From the NCBI GenBank assembly GCA_934090775.1, contig CAKOKF010000003.1, positions 1-28,129 of the forward strand: 28,129 nucleotides of DNA. Reading direction: 5' to 3'. The position numbers and the translations under genes were made by a program. Positions 25,753 to 28,129 of the stretch are shown here, in pieces; position 1 is the first letter of the stretch, and each line of letters begins with the position of its first letter. A model generated the notes under the pieces. The model searched no databases and was not told where the DNA came from. It saw nothing but the letters and a program-made list of their open reading frames with translations. Origin of the DNA: an uncultured Bacilli bacterium (lineage in GTDB: Bacteria; Bacillota_I; Bacilli_A; RF39; UBA660).

Positions 25753-25997
25753 AAAAAGCTCCTTTCTAAAAACAGGTACTGCTAATTAGTTATAGTGCTA
25801 CACTTTAACTACTCTTAAAAACTTTGCTATCATTAACAATTAATAAAATCTTTTTACTATAAATATAAGAGAACAAAACTGATTAGTAATACTACAAAGT
25901 TTTTCAACTATATCATAACACATAAGTTCCCAACTAAACAATTAATATCTTCGTTCTTCTTTCTTTTTTTCAAAAAATTTACTTGCAGTTTCTTTTT

Positions 25998-26027
25998 TTG
26001 CAAACTTTTTTAGCTTATTTATATAAT
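25998..26027 (+). promoter_or_regulatory. candidate sigma-A promoter upstream of spoIIIAH
   Basis: TTGCAA (25998-26003), an 18-bp spacer and a perfect TATAAT (26022-26027). Transcription would start near 26034, giving a leader of about 67 nt. A vegetative promoter in front of a sporulation gene would be unusual, so the alternative at 26050-26078 should be weighed. Confidence 0.45.
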
Positions 26028-26049
26028 TTATAGAGTCTTTAACTTATTT

Positions 26050-26078
26050 TCATAATTAATTTTATCTTTACATATATT
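26050..26078 (+). promoter_or_regulatory. candidate sigma-E type promoter of spoIIIAH
   Basis: TCATAAT (26050-26056), 14 bp and CATATATT (26071-26078). In Bacillus the sigma-E consensus is roughly KMATATT, 14-15 bp, CATACANT; both boxes match at all but one position each. Spacing to the ribosome-binding site (GAGG at 26091) fits. The AT-rich background makes chance matches likely. Confidence 0.45.
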
Positions 26079-26100
26079 TAAATGAAGAAAGAGGATTAAT

Positions 26101-26592
26101 ATGAACAAACAAAATTTATGGTTTATAACCCTATTTAGTATTATTTTAGTCTTAAGCATTTATTATATAAGTATGCCTTCCAATATTTTAGAAGAATACA
26201 ATAATCAAGAAAAATCTAATGATACCGCCGTCAATGCTGAAGTAACCCCTTCTACTTCTTTAGTAGCTCTACGTGTTGCCGCCGATGAAGAATTATTAAA
26301 TAACATTAATAACTTACAAACTACTATTACTGATAAGGAAAAAACTGTTGCCGAAAAAAACAATGCTTATGAAGAATTAATGACTCTAAACGAAAATAAA
26401 GGTTTAGAAGAAAATATTGAAGCTAAATTAAAAGAAAAATTTGAATATGATTCTTTTGTCAAAATTAATAAAGATCAAATTAATATTGTTATATCTAGTA
26501 ATAAACACGATAAATTAATTGCTAATAATATTATTAAAGAAGTCCAAAGTATGTTTGATACTAAAAAATATATCACAATTAAATTTCAATAG
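26101..26592 (+). CDS. spoIIIAH: stage III sporulation protein SpoIIIAH
   Basis: A 163-aa bitopic membrane protein. A short cytoplasmic start (MNKQNLW) leads to one transmembrane helix (about 7-25), a linker, a helical segment (about 60-100), and a C-terminal domain ending KYITIKFQ. The order 'KKQ.W..T..S...VLS.YY...P', then 'DEEL...I..L' and 'EKN.AYE.L..L', then a final 'V.IKFQ' matches SpoIIIAH, whose outer domain has the YscJ/FliF ring-building fold. In Bacillus it pairs with SpoIIQ across the double membrane to form the mother cell-forespore channel. It is shorter than the B. subtilis protein (218 aa), mostly in the linker. It is not in a spoIIIA operon here: the upstream neighbour is divergent, and gerE and gerM follow. 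Confidence 0.87.
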   Translation: MNKQNLWFITLFSIILVLSIYYISMPSNILEEYNNQEKSNDTAVNAEVTPSTSLVALRVAADEELLNNINNLQTTITDKEKTVAEKNNAYEELMTLNENKGLEENIEAKLKEKFEYDSFVKINKDQINIVISSNKHDKLIANNIIKEVQSMFDTKKYITIKFQ

Positions 26593-26594
26593 TT

Positions 26595-26621
26595 AACTAA
26601 ATAATAATAATACATAAAATA
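26595..26621 (+). promoter_or_regulatory. candidate sigma-K type promoter of gerE
   Basis: AAC (26595-26597), 15 bp and CATAAAATA (26613-26621). The -10 fits the sigma-K pattern CATANNNTA exactly, and AC at -35 fits with a spacer slightly shorter than usual. In Bacillus gerE is transcribed by sigma-K. The surrounding AT-richness limits confidence. Confidence 0.4.
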
Positions 26622-26641
26622 CTATAGAAAGTTGGTATATT

Positions 26642-26842
26642 ATGAATTTATTAACAAAAAGAGAAAAAGAAATATTTAACCTTCTTATTAGAACCAAAAC
26701 AACTAAAGAAATTGCTAGTATTTTACGTATTAGTGAAAAAACTGTTCGTAATCATATTTCTAACGTCATTCAAAAATTAGGTGTAACAAGTAGAAGCAGC
26801 GCTATCATTGAGCTATTGAAATTACAAGAAATTAATCTTTAA
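26642..26842 (+). CDS. gerE: GerE, LuxR-type late sporulation transcription factor
   Basis: A 66-aa protein that is almost entirely a LuxR/FixJ-type helix-turn-helix: LTKREKEIFNLLIRTKTTKE, then IASILRISEKTVRNHISNVI and QKLGVTSRSSAIIELLKL. The strings TKREKE, TKEIASIL, ISEKTVRNHISN and QKLGV are nearly those of B. subtilis GerE (74 aa), which has no receiver domain and is the final mother-cell regulator of coat genes. The short length, stand-alone domain and sporulation neighbours support GerE over a generic LuxR regulator. It starts 49 bp after spoIIIAH. The ribosome-binding site is weak. The stop codon overlaps a terminator, so gerM is probably expressed separately. Confidence 0.9.
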   Translation: MNLLTKREKEIFNLLIRTKTTKEIASILRISEKTVRNHISNVIQKLGVTSRSSAIIELLKLQEINL

Positions 26843-26866
26843 AGACCAGTATCTATGGTCTTTTTT
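26841..26866 (+). terminator. intrinsic terminator between gerE and gerM
   Basis: AAAGACC (26841-26847) pairs with GGTCTTT (26857-26863) around a 9-nt loop, followed by a T run to 26866. The stem begins inside the gerE stop codon. Confidence 0.75.
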
Positions 26867-26903
26867 AAATAAAATTAATATATAATTTATTAGGTGGTTT
26901 TTT

Positions 26904-27815
26904 ATGTTTAACAATATCAAAAGAAAATTACTTATTTCTTTTTTAACTCTTTTTGTTTTAACTTTAGTATACATTTTTCCAACTAATAACAAATACACAG
27001 AAGAAATAACTATTAAAGAACCTAGTTATCATTCTATCTATTTATTAAACAAAAATATTTTAGTCGAAACTAAAATTGTTAGTAATAATGAAAATGATAT
27101 TTTAGCAAAAATAAAAGATATTATTACTTCTCTTACCATAGATAGTCCTAAAGCCAAATATATTGATGATAATTACACTCCTCTTATTCCTAAAGACACT
27201 AAAATTCTTAACCTTTCCCTAGAAAATAATCTCTTAAAAATTAATTTTAGTAAAGAATTCCTAAATGTAACAAAAGAAACGGAAGAAAAAGTTATTGAAT
27301 CAATTATCTATTCATTAACTAAGTTAAATGAAGTAAAAGAAATAATGCTTTTTGTAGAAAATGAAAAATTAGATTATTTACCTATTTCTAAGAAAAAACT
27401 TCCTCTTACCTTAACTAAATCTTTTGGCATTAACAAAGTATATAACGTTAACAACGTATTTACTATGGATGTTTTAAATCTATATTACTATACCAATATT
27501 AACGACGAATATCATTTAGTACCCGTATCTATTTTTACTAACGATAACACTGATAAAGTCGAAATTATTATTGAAGAATTAAAGTCATCTCCTATTCATC
27601 AATCAAATCTCATGAGTTTTTTATCTAGTAATGCCAAACTATTAGACTATGAAATTAAGGAAAATACTATAAAATTAGAATTCAGTAATTACATTTTAGA
27701 TAATTTTTTTAATGCTTCCTTACTTGAAGAAGTAAAATATGCAATTAGCAAATCTTTTGAAGATACCTTAGGCATTACGGATGTCAATTTAGTTGTAAAT
27801 GGTGAATCGATCTAA
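26904..27815 (+). CDS. gerM: GerM-like sporulation/germination protein with two GerMN domains
   Basis: A 303-aa protein with an N-terminal membrane anchor (about 9-26) and two tandem copies of a GerMN-like domain, about 45-160 and 185-300. Each copy has the pattern 'I..I...L', then 'L.P..TK.L' or equivalent, then '..I.FS.E.L/..LEFS..IL', and ends with a 'V..V.L.V.(N)GE' strand. This duplication is characteristic of GerM. B. subtilis GerM is a lipoprotein; here no lipobox cysteine follows the helix, so it is probably anchored by the helix itself. GerM is needed in Bacillus to assemble the SpoIIIA-SpoIIQ channel, which fits its place beside spoIIIAH. AGGTGG lies 6 nt before the ATG. No clear promoter is seen in the 37 bp after the gerE terminator. 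Confidence 0.83.
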   Translation: MFNNIKRKLLISFLTLFVLTLVYIFPTNNKYTEEITIKEPSYHSIYLLNKNILVETKIVSNNENDILAKIKDIITSLTIDSPKAKYIDDNYTPLIPKDTKILNLSLENNLLKINFSKEFLNVTKETEEKVIESIIYSLTKLNEVKEIMLFVENEKLDYLPISKKKLPLTLTKSFGINKVYNVNNVFTMDVLNLYYYTNINDEYHLVPVSIFTNDNTDKVEIIIEELKSSPIHQSNLMSFLSSNAKLLDYEIKENTIKLEFSNYILDNFFNASLLEEVKYAISKSFEDTLGITDVNLVVNGESI

Positions 27816-27874
27816 TATTTTCTTAATTTTCCCCGAAAAATAAAGATTTTTCTACTTATATTATAATTTTACCC

Positions 27875-27903
27875 TTGCAAATACATAAGTTTTAGTTTAT
27901 AAT
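27875..27903 (+). promoter_or_regulatory. sigma-A promoter of the tRNA-Arg gene
   Basis: TTGCAA (27875-27880), a 17-bp spacer and a perfect TATAAT (27898-27903), placed 22 bp before the mature tRNA. This is a textbook stable-RNA arrangement. Confidence 0.75.
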
Positions 27904-27924
27904 TTTATTTGTGCTGATTGATAT

Positions 27925-28001
27925 GTTTCCATAGCTCAGCTGGATAGAGCATACGCCTTCTAAGCGTACGGTCGAGTGTTCGAATCACTCTGGAAACACC
28001 A
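27925..28001 (+). tRNA. tRNA-Arg(UCU)
   Basis: A complete 77-nt cloverleaf. The 7-bp acceptor stem GTTTCCA pairs with TGGAAAC, the D stem is GCTC/GAGC, the anticodon stem is TACGC/GCGTA with loop CTTCTAA (anticodon TCT), a 5-nt variable region follows, and the T arm is GAGTG-TTCGAAT-CACTC. The discriminator is A, and the CCA end is encoded (27999-28001). It decodes AGA, the arginine codon expected to dominate in an AT-rich genome. It has its own promoter and terminator and forms a single-gene unit. Confidence 0.96.
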
Positions 28002-28014
28002 GTATGAATAAATT

Positions 28015-28036
28015 CCCCGTAAATACGGGGTTTTTT
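28015..28036 (+). terminator. intrinsic terminator of tRNA-Arg
   Basis: CCCCGT (28015-28020) pairs with ACGGGG (28025-28030) around a 4-nt loop, followed by TTTTTT. It is the most GC-rich terminator in the window. Confidence 0.9.
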
Positions 28037-28040
28037 AATG

Positions 28041-28129
28041 TCAAAATCGTGTGAAACACACTTTGAAACACACTTTTAAAAAATGAAATAAAAAAGAAAG
28101 AGAACTTATACAGTCATTAGTTCTTCTTC
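28041..28129 (-). CDS. possible C-terminal tail of an integrase (partial, edge of window)
   Basis: On the minus strand, a frame is open from the right edge to a TGA at 28041-28043 (about 28 codons), ending LKVCFKVCFTRF. The last part is two tandem copies of a 12-bp unit encoding KVCF. Integrase genes that sit beside a tRNA attachment site often end in such short tandem repeats, and this frame converges on tRNA-Arg with only its terminator between. No catalytic residue is inside the window, so this is an inference from position and tail only. It could also be chance, since 28 open codons are not rare. Confidence 0.3.
   Translation of the reverse strand, partial: RRTNDCISSLSFLFHFLKVCFKVCFTRF
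28052..28075. repeat. tandem 12-bp repeat, two copies
   Basis: TGAAACACACTT occurs twice head to tail (28052-28063 and 28064-28075), just after the tRNA-Arg terminator. On the minus strand it encodes KVCF twice. Confidence 0.85.

Larger units (their letters stand above)
25753..26100 (+). other. 348-bp divergent intergenic region
   Basis: This AT-rich gap separates the leftward 151-aa gene from the rightward spoIIIAH. It holds two candidate promoters for spoIIIAH on the plus strand (listed separately). On the minus strand TATAAC-like boxes lie around 25780-25800, but I cannot choose a clear promoter there. I see no open frame, RNA gene or repeat in it. Confidence 0.6.

Noticed and set aside
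28052..28075. CRISPR array
   Set aside because: Only two directly abutting 12-bp units without spacers.
1..28129. Mycoplasma-type genetic code (UGA read as Trp), suggested by the AT-richness
   Set aside because: Several genes end in TGA at expected places (HAD gene, GtrA-like gene), conserved tryptophans are TGG, and sporulation genes are present.

Overview
This window looks like the chromosome of a low-GC, spore-forming member of the Bacillota (Bacilli or Erysipelotrichia-like). It is strongly AT-rich and densely packed. Genes often overlap or sit a few bases apart, with purine-rich ribosome-binding sites. UGA is a stop here: the HAD phosphatase ends in TGA, and the GtrA-like gene ends in an ATGA overlap with galE. 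Tryptophan is written TGG, so this is the standard bacterial code and not the Mycoplasma code. The sporulation proteins SpoIIIAH, GerE and GerM exclude a wall-less mollicute. I cannot name a genus.

Layout: everything from the left edge to about 25,750 is on the minus strand. In transcription order, right to left, that part holds: an uncharacterised 151-aa protein; an ABC exporter (ATPase and permease) with a membrane-anchored thioredoxin; a 125-aa unknown protein; a large surface protein with a TasA-like N-terminus; a ruvA / HAD phosphatase / ruvB operon; a coiled-coil protein and its small neighbour; pcrA with a sugar nucleotidyltransferase; two unknown small proteins; a glycosylation operon (GtrA-like flippase, galE, membrane HTH protein, GtrB-like glycosyltransferase, GT-C-like membrane protein); rlmI-like methyltransferase with a SNF2 helicase; a small unknown gene behind its own promoter; and a truncated RDD membrane protein at the left edge. 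A 348-bp divergent intergenic region then switches transcription to the plus strand, which carries spoIIIAH, gerE, gerM and a tRNA-Arg(UCU) gene with a strong terminator. The right edge holds a convergent open frame that could be the tail of an integrase.

Two groups of genes make functional sense together. In the glycosylation operon, GalE can supply a UDP-hexose, GtrB can load a sugar onto undecaprenyl phosphate, GtrA can flip it, and the multi-spanning protein is a good candidate for the outer-face transferase. In the sporulation cluster, SpoIIIAH and GerM are both parts of the mother cell-forespore channel in Bacillus, and GerE is the last mother-cell regulator. Having them adjacent, away from any spoIIIA operon visible here, is the most interesting arrangement in the window. 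Candidate sigma-E and sigma-K type promoters lie in front of spoIIIAH and gerE.

A structural theme is that six of the intrinsic terminators overlap the stop codon or last codons of the gene they end, so coding and terminator sequence are shared. I found no CRISPR array, rRNA, insertion sequence or replication origin.
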